Assembly: GCA_004322345.1 (NCBI GenBank)
Contig: SCTQ01000021.1
Location: 1 to 42,219 of the forward strand
Direction of reading: 5' to 3'
Length of the DNA stretch: 42,219 nucleotides
DNA from: Aquabacterium sp.
GTDB taxonomy: Bacteria > Pseudomonadota > Gammaproteobacteria > Burkholderiales > Burkholderiaceae_C
Part shown: in pieces, positions 7,370 to 16,305 of the stretch
Layout: each line of letters begins with the position of its first letter
Numbering within the stretch: the first letter of the stretch is position 1
Program-made: the position numbers and the translations under genes
Notes under the pieces: generated by a model
Seen by the model: the letters and a program-made list of their open reading frames with translations, nothing else
Database searches by the model: none
Told to the model about the DNA's origin: nothing

Positions 7370-9565
7370 ATGTCCCACCTTGCCCTCGACGGCCCCATCG
7401 CCAAGCCCGGCGAAGACCGCCTGCGCCGCCTGGACCAGGTGCGCGCCATCGTGCGCATGCTGGCCGACACCAGCCCGGCGGGCTTCGTCGTCTCGGTGGA
7501 AGGCGGCTGGGGCAGCGGCAAGACCTCGGTGCTCAACCTGATCCGCCACCTGCTGGACGAGGAGCCCGAGGACAAGCGGCCCATCTTCGTGCCCTTCAGC
7601 CCCTGGCTGGTGGGCGATGCGGGCTCGCTGGCGGCGGAATTTCTCAAGCAGCTGGCGCTGGGCATTTCCGTGCCGCGCAAGCAGGCCATCCTCGGCAGCG
7701 CCATCAAGACCACCGACGTGGCGATGAAGATCGCCAAGTACCTGCGCTACGTGCCCGGCACCGGGGTGGCGCGCGAGGCACTGGAGGACTTGGAGAAGGC
7801 GCTGGGCGCGACGAAGGACATGCTGCAGGCGGCCGAGGACGGAAAGAACCCCGACGTGAACCGACACAAGGACGCGGTCTTCGAGGCCCTCGCCGCGCTG
7901 GACCGCCCGGTGGTCGTCGTGCTGGACGACGTGGACCGCCTGCCACCCAAGGACGTCTACGAGGTGATCCGCCTGGTGCGCGCGGTGGGCGACTTCCCGC
8001 GCGTGCGCTACCTGCTGGCGCTGGACGCGGGCTACGTGGAAGGCGCGCTGGAGAAGGTGGGCGTGGCGCAGGCGGCCAATTTCCTGGACAAGATCTTCCT
8101 GCACCGCTTCGTGCTGCCGGCGGTGTTCCCGGAGGAGCTGTCGCGGGAGCTGGCGGAGCGCCTGGAGCGGCTGGCCGAGGACGCCAAGGCCGGCCAGCCC
8201 TTCCTGCTGCCGTGGCGCGAGCGGCTGCAGGTCTTGCTGGATGCCGGCCTGGGCGACCTCTTGGGCACGCTGCGCGACGTGAAGGTCGTGGCCAACCGCG
8301 TGCAATTGCAGCTGGCCCTGTGCGAGGACATCAACCTGGCCGAGCTGGCGGCACTGGAGACGCTGGCCGTGAAGGCGCCGGCGGTCTACCGGCAGATGTT
8401 GCGGGATCCCGATGCCTACACCGGGGCCGCGCGGCGTGGCGTGGGCGACCTGACCAGCCGCGCGCGCTGGGATGCGGCAATGGCCGACCGCGACCGCGTG
8501 CTGCAGGAAACGCCGGAGAACCTGCGTGGTGCTGCCAGGCGCACCGTGGACCTGCTGTTCCCGCCGCAAGCGGTCGAATTCGGAGGCCGGCTGGAGGTGG
8601 GCTATCCCGACGCAGTGCTCGACGGTCTGCTGTGCAGCCCCTCGCGCCTGCGCATCGCCGTATCCGGCCACGTGCCGCGCAACGACCTGCGGCTGCGCGA
8701 CCTGCTGGCCTTCTGCATGGAAGAAGGTGGTCGCCGCGAAATCGTCGCCGGGGTTGCGCAACACGGCTGGGTGGCGCGCTTCGCCTGGCTGCTGGAGCGC
8801 TGGACCAGCCGGCCCTACGCGCCGGTCCAGCCCGAAGACATGTTGGCCTGGCTGGGCGAGCTGGTGGACGATGTCCGCGTCCAGCGCCAGCTGGCGGTCG
8901 AGCGGCACATGGAGGGCCGGCTGAGGGAGATCGCCCTGCGCCTGCGCCTGCGCGCCGGTCAAGGCGGCGAGCCGCTGCTGCGCGGGGGCTTCGGCGTCAC
9001 GCTCTCCTTCTGGGAAATGGAGCTGCTGGCCAGCAAGGATCCGCTTCGTTACGCAGGGGTCCTGCTGTCGCAGCAATCCCTGCCGCCGGACCAGGGGCTC
9101 GACGACGAGGCGCTCGCGCTGTTCATCGACGGGCTGCCCGAACACGCGCCGGACATCTGGCTGCCCTTCGTCCAGGGCCGCATCGCCAGCGGCGCCTGCG
9201 CCGAGCTGGCCTGCCTGCGCCCGATGTGCCAGCTGCGCGACCGGCTGCTCGCCCACCGGCGCGGCGACGCGCCGCAACCTCTGGAGCTGCCGCCCCACCT
9301 GTGGGCCCACGTGGACCATGACATCGATCGCCGCGGCCGCGTCTTCTACTTCTCGCGCACGAGGCTTCCTTTCGCGCAGCGCGCCGAGGCCGAAACCTAC
9401 CTGGCCCGCGACGACCTGCTGCCGCACCAGCGCGCGGGCCTGATGGCCCAGCTGCAGGCGGACAGCATCCGCGAGGACGACCTGTCGGTCGTCGCCTTCG
9501 CCGACCTGGCGCCCTACTTCGTCCCGCCGACGGGCTCCGCGCCGACCTGGCCGCCGGCCTTCTGA
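7370..9565 (+). CDS. KAP family P-loop NTPase
   Basis: A 731-residue protein with a KAP-type NTPase domain. Walker A is GGWGSGKTS at 45-53, and PFSPWLVGD at about 75-83 is the family's F.PW segment. A strong Walker B, VVVVLDDVDR at 181-190, is followed by FLDKIFLHRFVLP (about 238-250). Residues 340-731 are not recognisable. KAP ATPases usually have membrane segments inserted between Walker A and B; here the insert (about 90-170) is polar and helical, so the protein looks soluble. The ATG at 7370 is preceded by AGGGAG. Roles in the family range from membrane-associated assembly to phage exclusion; none can be assigned here. It converges on the next gene with a 1-base gap. Confidence 0.8.
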   Translation: MSHLALDGPIAKPGEDRLRRLDQVRAIVRMLADTSPAGFVVSVEGGWGSGKTSVLNLIRHLLDEEPEDKRPIFVPFSPWLVGDAGSLAAEFLKQLALGISVPRKQAILGSAIKTTDVAMKIAKYLRYVPGTGVAREALEDLEKALGATKDMLQAAEDGKNPDVNRHKDAVFEALAALDRPVVVVLDDVDRLPPKDVYEVIRLVRAVGDFPRVRYLLALDAGYVEGALEKVGVAQAANFLDKIFLHRFVLPAVFPEELSRELAERLERLAEDAKAGQPFLLPWRERLQVLLDAGLGDLLGTLRDVKVVANRVQLQLALCEDINLAELAALETLAVKAPAVYRQMLRDPDAYTGAARRGVGDLTSRARWDAAMADRDRVLQETPENLRGAARRTVDLLFPPQAVEFGGRLEVGYPDAVLDGLLCSPSRLRIAVSGHVPRNDLRLRDLLAFCMEEGGRREIVAGVAQHGWVARFAWLLERWTSRPYAPVQPEDMLAWLGELVDDVRVQRQLAVERHMEGRLREIALRLRLRAGQGGEPLLRGGFGVTLSFWEMELLASKDPLRYAGVLLSQQSLPPDQGLDDEALALFIDGLPEHAPDIWLPFVQGRIASGACAELACLRPMCQLRDRLLAHRRGDAPQPLELPPHLWAHVDHDIDRRGRVFYFSRTRLPFAQRAEAETYLARDDLLPHQRAGLMAQLQADSIREDDLSVVAFADLAPYFVPPTGSAPTWPPAF

Positions 9566-9566
9566 A

Positions 9567-10121
9567 TCAGCCCGCCGCGCCTACCGTGCGCACGGGCCCG
9601 GCCAGCCGCTCCACCTCGGCCTTCAGCCCGCTGCGCAAGCCGAGCAGGAACAGCGCCTCGGCGACCACGAACAGCGGGCCGACCACCAGCCCGATCAGGT
9701 CGTCCACGAAGGCCGGCTTGCGGCCCTCGAACCAGTGGCCGATGAACTGGATGATCCAGCCGGCCACGAAGCCTCCCAGGCCGATCGCCAGCCACACCGG
9801 CGTGGATTGCGCCGCGCTCCATGCGCCGAACCACAGCGACAGGCCCATCAGCACCGTCATCAACAGCCCCAGGACCCGCTCCAGCGACAGGTAGAACACG
9901 CTGAAGCCGATGGCGAACAGGTCCGCCGGCGCCAGGCTGACGCCGGCGACCTCGAAACCCGGCCGCGACAGCAGGGCCGAGAAAGCGAGCACGATCATCG
10001 GGATGCCGATGAAGTGCGAGGCGATGTTCGCGGGATGGCGGTGGTAGGCGGCGTATTGGGCAAGCTGCCCGCTCAGCGTCTTCAAGATCCGGCCTTTCGG
10101 TGTGTCGTCCGTCGGCATCAT
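9567..10121 (-). CDS. Mpo1-like (DUF962/YGL010w) membrane protein
   Basis: About 184 residues with the family signature AAYHRHPANIASHFIGIPMI near the N-terminus and WIIQFIGHWFEGRKPAFVDD later, separated and followed by four to five hydrophobic segments. Conserved His residues in these motifs match the iron-binding histidines of yeast Mpo1, a dioxygenase in 2-hydroxy-fatty-acid alpha-oxidation. The bacterial role is not established. The start is uncertain: ATG at 10121 or 10118, or GTG at 10160; the ATG pair was chosen because the upstream residues are not conserved in character. Its stop is 1 base from the KAP stop. Confidence 0.8.
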   Translation of the reverse strand: MMPTDDTPKGRILKTLSGQLAQYAAYHRHPANIASHFIGIPMIVLAFSALLSRPGFEVAGVSLAPADLFAIGFSVFYLSLERVLGLLMTVLMGLSLWFGAWSAAQSTPVWLAIGLGGFVAGWIIQFIGHWFEGRKPAFVDDLIGLVVGPLFVVAEALFLLGLRSGLKAEVERLAGPVRTVGAAG

Positions 10122-10182
10122 CCGTCGCCCGGGCGGCGGAATCAGTCGGGAAGCCGACACAAACCGCGGACGCCCGGCAGGC

Positions 10183-11394
10183 TCACTGCACGTCGCCCAC
10201 GCGTACCTTCTCGCCCTTCCTCAGCGTGAACACGGCCACCGGCGCATCGACGTTGTCCCCGCGGGTGTCGAAGCTGACCGGGCCGGCCAGGCCCTGGTAG
10301 CCGCGCGTGCGCGCCAGCTGGGGCAGGTACTGCGCGGGATCGGCACTGCCGGCGGCGACCATGGCCTGGGCCAGCACCTGCACGGCGTCGTAGGCCAGCG
10401 GCGAGTACACGGTGGTGTTCTCCGGATGCGCCTGTTCGATGCGCCGGGCGAAGGCGTCGACGCCGGCCTCGGCCTCCACGCGCGGATGGCCGCCCTCGCC
10501 GCACCACAGGCGGCCGTCGGCGGCGCTGCCCTTTAGCTCCTCGGCCAGGCGGCGGCCGCAGACCGCGTCGGCGACGACGACGTCCAGCGTGGCCCTGGCC
10601 TCGGCCACCTGCCTGAGGAGCGGGCCGACCTGGTCGTCCAGCGCGCCGACGAAGAGCAGGTCCACCTTGTCCTGGCGCAGGCGGGCCAGCAGCTTGCGGA
10701 AGTTGGTCGCGTGCTCGTCGACCTGGCTGCGCTGCTGCACGGCCAGGCCGGCGGCCTTCAGCCCGTCGGCGAAGGAGTCGGCCATCAGCTTGCCATAGGG
10801 GGTGCCGTTGTCCACCACGGCCACGCGCGCCGCCGGCCAGGTGCGGGCGGCGTAGCGCGCGATGGCTGCGGCCTGCCGGCCGTCGTCGGCCACCAGGCGG
10901 AAGGAGGTGCGCCAGCCGGAGGCCGTCCATTGCGGGTCGGTGGCCGAGGGGGTGATCGCGGGCACGCCGGCCGCGGCATAGAGCTCGGCGGCGGCGATGG
11001 TCGCGCGGGCGTTCAGGTGGCCGACGACGCCGGCGACCTGGCGCTGCAGCAGCCGCTGGGCGGCACCGCGGGCGCGCTCGGGATCGGCATGGTCGTCCTC
11101 GGACACCAGCTCGAAGGTGGCCGGGCGGCCGCCGATGCGCAGCGCGCGGGAATTGAGGTCGTCCACCGCGAGCTGGGCGCCGCGCTGCACGTCCAGACCG
11201 AATTCGGCCTGCGGGCCGGACAGCGGCGCCGCCTGGCCGATGCGCACGCGCAGCGGCTGCGCGGCGGGCACGGCCGCAGCGGCGACGGCGGGAGTCTTGG
11301 GCTTGGAGCTGCAGGCCGCCAGCAGGACGGCCGAAGTGATGGCGGCAGCCGTGATGGCACGGCGGCACAGGCGGCGGATGCGCGATTGATCCAT
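10183..11394 (-). CDS. Periplasmic binding lipoprotein, branched-chain amino acid type (LivJ-like)
   Basis: A 403-residue protein with a lipoprotein signal (AVLLAAC-SSK, lipidated Cys near residue 28), then a type I periplasmic binding fold. RIGQAAPLSGPQAEFGLDVQ at the start of lobe 1, GVVGHLNARATIAAAELY, and GVPAITPSATDP as the ligand-proximal loop are typical of ABC substrate-binding proteins of the Leu/Ile/Val family. No permease or ATPase gene is adjacent, so it is an orphan binding protein or serves a transporter elsewhere. The ATG at 11394 was chosen over an upstream in-frame start because it places the signal peptide at the N-terminus. Confidence 0.88.
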   Translation of the reverse strand: MDQSRIRRLCRRAITAAAITSAVLLAACSSKPKTPAVAAAAVPAAQPLRVRIGQAAPLSGPQAEFGLDVQRGAQLAVDDLNSRALRIGGRPATFELVSEDDHADPERARGAAQRLLQRQVAGVVGHLNARATIAAAELYAAAGVPAITPSATDPQWTASGWRTSFRLVADDGRQAAAIARYAARTWPAARVAVVDNGTPYGKLMADSFADGLKAAGLAVQQRSQVDEHATNFRKLLARLRQDKVDLLFVGALDDQVGPLLRQVAEARATLDVVVADAVCGRRLAEELKGSAADGRLWCGEGGHPRVEAEAGVDAFARRIEQAHPENTTVYSPLAYDAVQVLAQAMVAAGSADPAQYLPQLARTRGYQGLAGPVSFDTRGDNVDAPVAVFTLRKGEKVRVGDVQ

Positions 11395-11847
11395 GTGGCG
11401 GCGGCCCGCATAGCGCCGGGCCCGGCTTTGAACGAGCCGCGGATTGTGTGCCAAGCCGCGGGCCGGCCTGCAACGCGCCGCCGGACGGCGCCGATCCAGG
11501 CGCCCGCGGAGGTCAGCGCAAGCCGCCCGTGAAGTTGTCGAACGCCTCCGGGCAATCGTCCTGGGTCACCTGGATCCTCGGCACCGGGACCCGCACCACC
11601 ACCGAGCCATTCCGGGGCTGGACCTGCTCCCATTCGTTTCATCCCGCCCCCTGAAGACAATCCTGCACAGCGCTTGTGGCGTTCGCGCCTGCCTGTCGGG
11701 GATCGCTGCGCAGGTACGGTTCCTGCAGCCCACTCGAATCGGGGGCCGCCGGACACCCGCATGGCACGAGCTTGGGATTGCGCGCCGCACCCGGCCTGCC
11801 CGAAGGTGCCGACCTTTCCCGCAAGGGACCATGCAGGGGACACGACG
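11395..11847. other. 453-bp intergenic region before mtnK
   Basis: No complete gene is seen. The left part holds a short minus-strand coding-like remnant (11513-11638, listed separately). The right 200 bases lead into mtnK, with GGGGA 8 bases before its ATG. I looked for SAM- or SAH-riboswitch-like structure and could not support one. Confidence 0.4.
11513..11638 (-). pseudogene. Possible 3' remnant of an unidentified gene
   Basis: A 41-codon open frame ends in TGA at 11513-11515 and is preceded directly by an in-frame TGA at 11639-11641, with no ATG. Its third codon positions are almost all G or C, and its sequence (starting NEWEQVQPRNGSVVVRV and ending FDNFTGGLR) has the composition of a genuine protein tail. 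It could be the surviving end of a decayed gene, or a short gene using the GTG cluster at codons 13-15. I do not recognise the family. Confidence 0.3.
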
Positions 11848-13110
11848 ATGAGCTACCAGGCATTGAGCGCAGCATCCTTGCCGGCCTACCTGGCCTCGGT
11901 GCCGGCGCTGCGCGAGCGCTTCAGCGACCTCGGCGACCTGGAGGTGGCCGAGGTGGGCGACGGCAACCTGAACCTCGTCTTCCTGGTCACCCAGCGCGGC
12001 CGGCCCGAGCAGACCCTGGTGCTCAAGCAGGCCCTGCCCTACCTGCGCTGCGTGGGCGAGAGCTGGCCGCTGACGCGCCACCGCATGGACATCGAGGTGC
12101 GGGCGCTGCAGGTCTTCGGCGCGCTGTGCCCGCAGCATGTGCCCGAGGTCTTCCACGCCAGCAGCGAGATGTCGCTGGTGGCCATGCGCCGGCTGGGCGA
12201 GCACATCGTGCTGCGCCACGGCCTGATCGCCGGCACCGTCTACCCGAAGCTGGCCGATCACCTGTCCACCTACCTGGCGCGCACGCTCTTCTTCACCTCG
12301 GACCTGCACCTGCCGCCCGAGGCCAAGAAGCAGGCGGTGGCCGCCGCCGCCAACACCGAGCTGTGCAAGATCACCGAGGACCTGGTCTTCACCCACCCCT
12401 ACGACGACAGCCCGTCCAACGCCTATCCGCCCGGCCTGCCGCGCGCGGCCATCGAGCGCATCCAGCGCAACGCCGGCCTGCGCGCCGCGGTGGCCGAGAT
12501 GAAGTACCTCTTCATGACCGCCGCCGAGGCCCGGCTGCACGGCGACCTGCACACCGGCTCGGTGATGGTCAACGGCGACGAGACCTGGGTCATCGACCCC
12601 GAGTTCTCGTTCTACGGCCCGATGGGCTTCGACACCGGCGCCATGCTGGCCAACCTGCTGATGGCCTGGCTCGCCGCCGAGCCGCGCCAGCGCGCCGCGG
12701 GCAACGACCCGGCGACCTACCAGGCGTGGCTGCTGGACACGGTGTGCGCGGTGTGGGAGGGCTTCGAGGCCAAGTTCCTCGCGTTGTGGCGTGCGCAGGA
12801 AGCGCAGGGCCAGGGTTTCATCGGCAAGGACCTGGACGGCGACAGCGCCGAGGCCTTCCGCGCCGCCTTCATGCGCCGCCTCTTCGCCGACACCCTGGGC
12901 TTCGCCGCCTGCAAGATCATGCGGCGCATCGTCGGCCTGGCGAAGGTGGCCGACATCGCCGGCATCGCCGACGAGGCCGCCCGCACCCAGGCCGAGGTGC
13001 GCGCGCTGCGCCTGGCCGAACACCTGCTGCTCAACCGCCGCGACATCGCCTCCATGGACGGCGTGCGCGCGGCGCTGCGCGGCGTCTGCTCCGCATCCCT
13101 GTCCAGCTGA
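11848..13110 (+). CDS. mtnK: S-methyl-5-thioribose kinase
   Basis: A 420-residue kinase of the choline-kinase fold. The glycine loop is GDGNLNLVF at 38-46, the catalytic loop is HGDLHTGS at 232-239, and the metal and substrate segment is DPEFSFYGPMGFD at 251-263, all diagnostic of MtnK. It phosphorylates methylthioribose, from the polyamine and ethylene by-product methylthioadenosine, to the 1-phosphate; family members may also take 5-deoxyribose. The ATG at 11848 follows GGGGA. It starts a tight run with mtnA (3-base gap) and the aldolase/dehydrogenase fusion. The usual downstream salvage genes mtnB, mtnC and mtnD are absent from this cluster. Confidence 0.92.
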   Translation: MSYQALSAASLPAYLASVPALRERFSDLGDLEVAEVGDGNLNLVFLVTQRGRPEQTLVLKQALPYLRCVGESWPLTRHRMDIEVRALQVFGALCPQHVPEVFHASSEMSLVAMRRLGEHIVLRHGLIAGTVYPKLADHLSTYLARTLFFTSDLHLPPEAKKQAVAAAANTELCKITEDLVFTHPYDDSPSNAYPPGLPRAAIERIQRNAGLRAAVAEMKYLFMTAAEARLHGDLHTGSVMVNGDETWVIDPEFSFYGPMGFDTGAMLANLLMAWLAAEPRQRAAGNDPATYQAWLLDTVCAVWEGFEAKFLALWRAQEAQGQGFIGKDLDGDSAEAFRAAFMRRLFADTLGFAACKIMRRIVGLAKVADIAGIADEAARTQAEVRALRLAEHLLLNRRDIASMDGVRAALRGVCSASLSS

Positions 13111-13113
13111 CCC

Positions 13114-14169
13114 ATGCCCCTGCCCACGACCGCCCTGCCCCCCACCCTGGAATGGCGCGACGACGCCCTCCACCTGCTGGACCAGACCCTGCTGCCCAAC
13201 GAGATCGTCGTCGAGCGCCAGCACGACGCGCAGCAGGTCTGGCACGCCATCCACCAGCTGAAGGTGCGCGGCGCGCCCGCCATCGGCGTGGCCGGCGCCT
13301 ACGGCCTGTGCGTGGCGATGCAGCCGCACCGCGCCCTGCCGGCCGCGGCCTTCCGCGACAAGCTGGGCGAGCAGGCGGCCTACCTCGACTCCTCGCGCCC
13401 GACGGCCGTCAACCTGCACTGGGCCCTGCAGCGCATGCAGGCCAGCCTCGGCGGGCGAGATGACGCCGGCGGCGAGGCCCTCTACCAGGCGCTGGTCGAC
13501 GAGGCCCAGGCCATCCACGCCGAGGACGTCGCGCTGTGCGAGGGCATCGGCCGCCATGGCCTGCCGCTGATCCGCCCCGGCTGCGGCGTGCTGACCCACT
13601 GCAACGCCGGCGCGCTGGCCACCACCGGCATCGGCACCGCCACCGCGCCGATGTACCTGGCGCAGCGCGCGGGCATCCCCTTGCGCGTCTACGCCGACGA
13701 GACGCGCCCGCTGCTGCAGGGCGCGCGGCTGACCTCCTTCGAGCTGCAGCGCAGCGGCATCGACGTCACGCTGATCACCGACAACATGGCCGCCGCCACG
13801 ATGCAGCGCGGCCTGGTGGACCTGGTCATCGTCGGCACCGACCGCGTGGCCGCCAACGGCGACGTCGCCAACAAGATCGGCACGCTGGGCGTGGCCATCC
13901 TGGCCAGGCACTTCGGCATTCCCTTCTACGTCGCCTGCCCCTCGTCCACGCTGGACCTGGCCACGCCCGACGGCCAACGCATCGTCATCGAGGAGCGCGG
14001 CGCCGAGGAGGTCACCAGCTTCGGCCTGCGCCGCACCGCACCCGAGGGCATGCAGGTCCGCAACCCGGCCTTCGACGTGACGCCGCACGCGCTGGTCAGC
14101 GGCTTCATCACCGAACGCGGGCTGATCGAGCCGCCCTTCGACCGCCAGTTCGCCGCCCTCTTCTCCTGA
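13114..14169 (+). CDS. mtnA: S-methyl-5-thioribose-1-phosphate isomerase
   Basis: A 351-residue protein of the eIF2B-like isomerase family at normal length. KVRGAPAIGVAGAYG (50-64) binds substrate. The catalytic Cys is C163 in LTHCNAGALATTG, and the catalytic Asp is D243 in VGTDRVAANGDVANKIGT. It isomerises methylthioribose-1-phosphate to methylthioribulose-1-phosphate in the cytosol and may accept 5-deoxyribose-1-phosphate. It sits 3 bases after mtnK and 23 bases before the aldolase fusion, consistent with a single transcript in which its product is passed to that aldolase. Confidence 0.95.
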   Translation: MPLPTTALPPTLEWRDDALHLLDQTLLPNEIVVERQHDAQQVWHAIHQLKVRGAPAIGVAGAYGLCVAMQPHRALPAAAFRDKLGEQAAYLDSSRPTAVNLHWALQRMQASLGGRDDAGGEALYQALVDEAQAIHAEDVALCEGIGRHGLPLIRPGCGVLTHCNAGALATTGIGTATAPMYLAQRAGIPLRVYADETRPLLQGARLTSFELQRSGIDVTLITDNMAAATMQRGLVDLVIVGTDRVAANGDVANKIGTLGVAILARHFGIPFYVACPSSTLDLATPDGQRIVIEERGAEEVTSFGLRRTAPEGMQVRNPAFDVTPHALVSGFITERGLIEPPFDRQFAALFS

Positions 14170-14192
14170 ATCCCTTTCGCGAAATCCAAGCC

Positions 14193-16241
14193 ATGAAGAA
14201 CCTCTGGTCCGGCGCCGAAGCCGATCGCCTCGTCACCCACTACGCGCAGCAGGGGCACCACGCCGACGTGGCGCTGCGCGTCTACACCTCGCGCCTGCTG
14301 GGGATCGAGCCCGCGCTGGTGCTGCACGGCGGCGGCAACACCTCGGTGAAGACGCGGCTGCGCGACGTGGCCGGCGACGAGGTGGAGGTGCTGTGCGTCA
14401 AGGGCTCGGGCTGGGACATGGGCAACATCGAGCCCGCCGGCCTGCCCGCGGTGCGCCTGCAGCCGCTGCGCCGGCTGGCCGCGCTGGAGCGGCTGTCCGA
14501 CGAGGACATGGTCAACGCCCAGCGCTGCAACCTGATGGACGCCTCGGCGCCCAACCCGTCGGTGGAGACGCTGCTGCACGCCTTCCTGCCGCACAAGTTC
14601 ATCGACCACACGCATGCCAACGCGGTGCTGGCGCTGTCCGACCAGCCCGATGGCATCGCCATCTGCCAGGACCTGTACGGCAACGAGATGGCCATCGTCG
14701 ACTACGTGATGCCCGGCTTCCTGCTGGCCAAGGCCGCCGCGGCCGCGCATGAGCAGCAGCCCGGCGTGCAGGGCCTGATCCTGCACAAGCACGGCATCTT
14801 CAGCTTCGGCGAGACGGCTGAGGAAGCCTACGAACGCATGATCCGCATGGTCACGCGCGCGGAGCAGCGCATCGCACGCGTCAGCGTCGCAGTGCCCGCA
14901 GCGGCCCCCGTCGCGGCGGCCCCGGCCGCCGACGTGCTGCCGCTGCTGCGCGGCGCCCTGGCCCAGCAACTGGGCGACGGCCGCCACCAGCGCTGGATCG
15001 CCAGCCTGCGCAACGGCCCTGCGGCCCTGGCCTTCGTCGGCCGCGCCGACCTGCAGCAGGCGGCCTGGAGCGGCGTCATCACGCCCGACCACGGCATCCG
15101 CATCAAGAACAGGCCGCTGGTGCTGTCGCGCCCGCAGCCCGGCGCGCTGGCCGATTGGGAAGCCGACACCGCGCAGCGCCTGGACGCCTATGCCGCCGAC
15201 TACCGCGCCTACTTCGAGCGCCAGAACGCACGCGTGGGCGGCGGCCGCAAGCAACTGGATGCGCTGCCCCGCGTGCTGCTGGTGCCGGGCGTGGGGGTCG
15301 TCGCCTTCGGCAAGTCCAAGGCCGATGCCGAGATCGCCGCCGACCTGGCCGAGACCACCATCACCACGCTGAACTGGGCCGAAGCCGTGGGCCGCTTCGA
15401 GCCGCTGTCCGAGGATCACCTCTTCGACATGGAGTACTGGCCGCTGGAGCAGGCCAAGCTGGGCAAGGCCGCGGAAGCGCCGCTGGCACGCCAGGTGGTG
15501 CTGGTCACCGGCGGCGCGGGCGCGATCGGCGCGGCCACGGCCAAGCTCTTTGCGCGACACGGTGCCGAGGTCGTCGTGCTCGACCTGGATGGCGAAGCCG
15601 CGCAGGCCGTCGCCAAGTCCTGCGGCCGCCACGCGCTGGGCCTGGCCTGCGACGTGACCGACCCGCAAGCCGTGCGCGCCGCCTTCGACGCGGCCTGCCT
15701 GCGCTTCGGCGGCGTGGACATCGTGGTCTCCAATGCCGGCGCGGCCTGGGAAGGTGCCATCGCGACGCTGGACGACGCCGTGCTGCGCAGGAGCTTCGAG
15801 CTGAACTTCTTCTCCCACCAGGGCGTGGCGCAGAACGCCGTGCGCGTGATGAAGGCCCAGGGCAGCGGCGGTGCGCTGCTGTTCAACGTCTCCAAGCAGG
15901 CCGTCAACCCGGGCGCCAACTTCGGCGCCTATGGCACGTCCAAGGCCGCGACCCTGCTGCTGGCGCGCCAGTACGCGCTGGAGCACGGCGCCGACGGCAT
16001 CCGCGTCAACGCGGTCAACGCCGACCGCATACGCAGCGGCCTGCTGACGGAGAAGATGATCGCCTCGCGCGCCAGCTCGCGCGGCCTGAGCGAACACGAC
16101 TACATGCGCGGCAACCTGCTGCAGCAGGAGGTCACCGCCGAGGACGTGGCCCTGGCGTTCGTGCACCAGGCGCTGGAGATGAAGACCACCGGCGGGGTGA
16201 CGACGGTGGACGGCGGCAACATCGCAGCCGCGCTGCGCTAG
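14193..16241 (+). CDS. Class II aldolase / short-chain dehydrogenase fusion (RhaD-RhaE type)
   Basis: A 682-residue two-domain enzyme. Residues 1-230 are a class II (adducin-type) aldolase: HGGGNTS at 45-51 for phosphate, and zinc ligands in HTHAN (H139, H141) and LILHKHG (H198 or H200). A helical linker spans about 240-430. Residues 433-682 are an SDR: VTGGAGAIG at 438-446, NAG at 514-516, S567, and Y580-x3-K584, ending with TVDGGNIAAA. Homologues split sugar-1-phosphates into dihydroxyacetone phosphate and an aldehyde, then oxidise the aldehyde (rhamnulose-1-phosphate giving lactaldehyde). Next to mtnK-mtnA, the likely substrate is methylthioribulose- or 5-deoxyribulose-1-phosphate; this is an inference. 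L-rhamnose use is the main alternative, but no rhamnose genes are nearby. Confidence 0.88.
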   Translation: MKNLWSGAEADRLVTHYAQQGHHADVALRVYTSRLLGIEPALVLHGGGNTSVKTRLRDVAGDEVEVLCVKGSGWDMGNIEPAGLPAVRLQPLRRLAALERLSDEDMVNAQRCNLMDASAPNPSVETLLHAFLPHKFIDHTHANAVLALSDQPDGIAICQDLYGNEMAIVDYVMPGFLLAKAAAAAHEQQPGVQGLILHKHGIFSFGETAEEAYERMIRMVTRAEQRIARVSVAVPAAAPVAAAPAADVLPLLRGALAQQLGDGRHQRWIASLRNGPAALAFVGRADLQQAAWSGVITPDHGIRIKNRPLVLSRPQPGALADWEADTAQRLDAYAADYRAYFERQNARVGGGRKQLDALPRVLLVPGVGVVAFGKSKADAEIAADLAETTITTLNWAEAVGRFEPLSEDHLFDMEYWPLEQAKLGKAAEAPLARQVVLVTGGAGAIGAATAKLFARHGAEVVVLDLDGEAAQAVAKSCGRHALGLACDVTDPQAVRAAFDAACLRFGGVDIVVSNAGAAWEGAIATLDDAVLRRSFELNFFSHQGVAQNAVRVMKAQGSGGALLFNVSKQAVNPGANFGAYGTSKAATLLLARQYALEHGADGIRVNAVNADRIRSGLLTEKMIASRASSRGLSEHDYMRGNLLQQEVTAEDVALAFVHQALEMKTTGGVTTVDGGNIAAALR

Positions 16242-16305
16242 CGTGGTGACTAGGCACCGGGCTTGCCGCGCCTCCTGCAGGACCCACCCCTGCAAGGAGA
16301 CCCGC

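Noticed and set aside
7274-9427. Upstream extension of the eutB reading frame antisense to the KAP gene
   Set aside because: EutB proteins begin at the MGHQATVG position; the extension is low-complexity and opposes a gene with clear Walker motifs.
11640-11847. SAM or SAH riboswitch upstream of mtnK
   Set aside because: I searched for the conserved core and helices of these classes and could not build a convincing structure.
14193-16241. Annotation of the aldolase fusion as a dedicated rhamnose-catabolism enzyme
   Set aside because: The domain architecture fits, but no rhamnose isomerase, kinase or transporter lies in the window, and the tight linkage to mtnK-mtnA favours another sugar phosphate; kept as the alternative.
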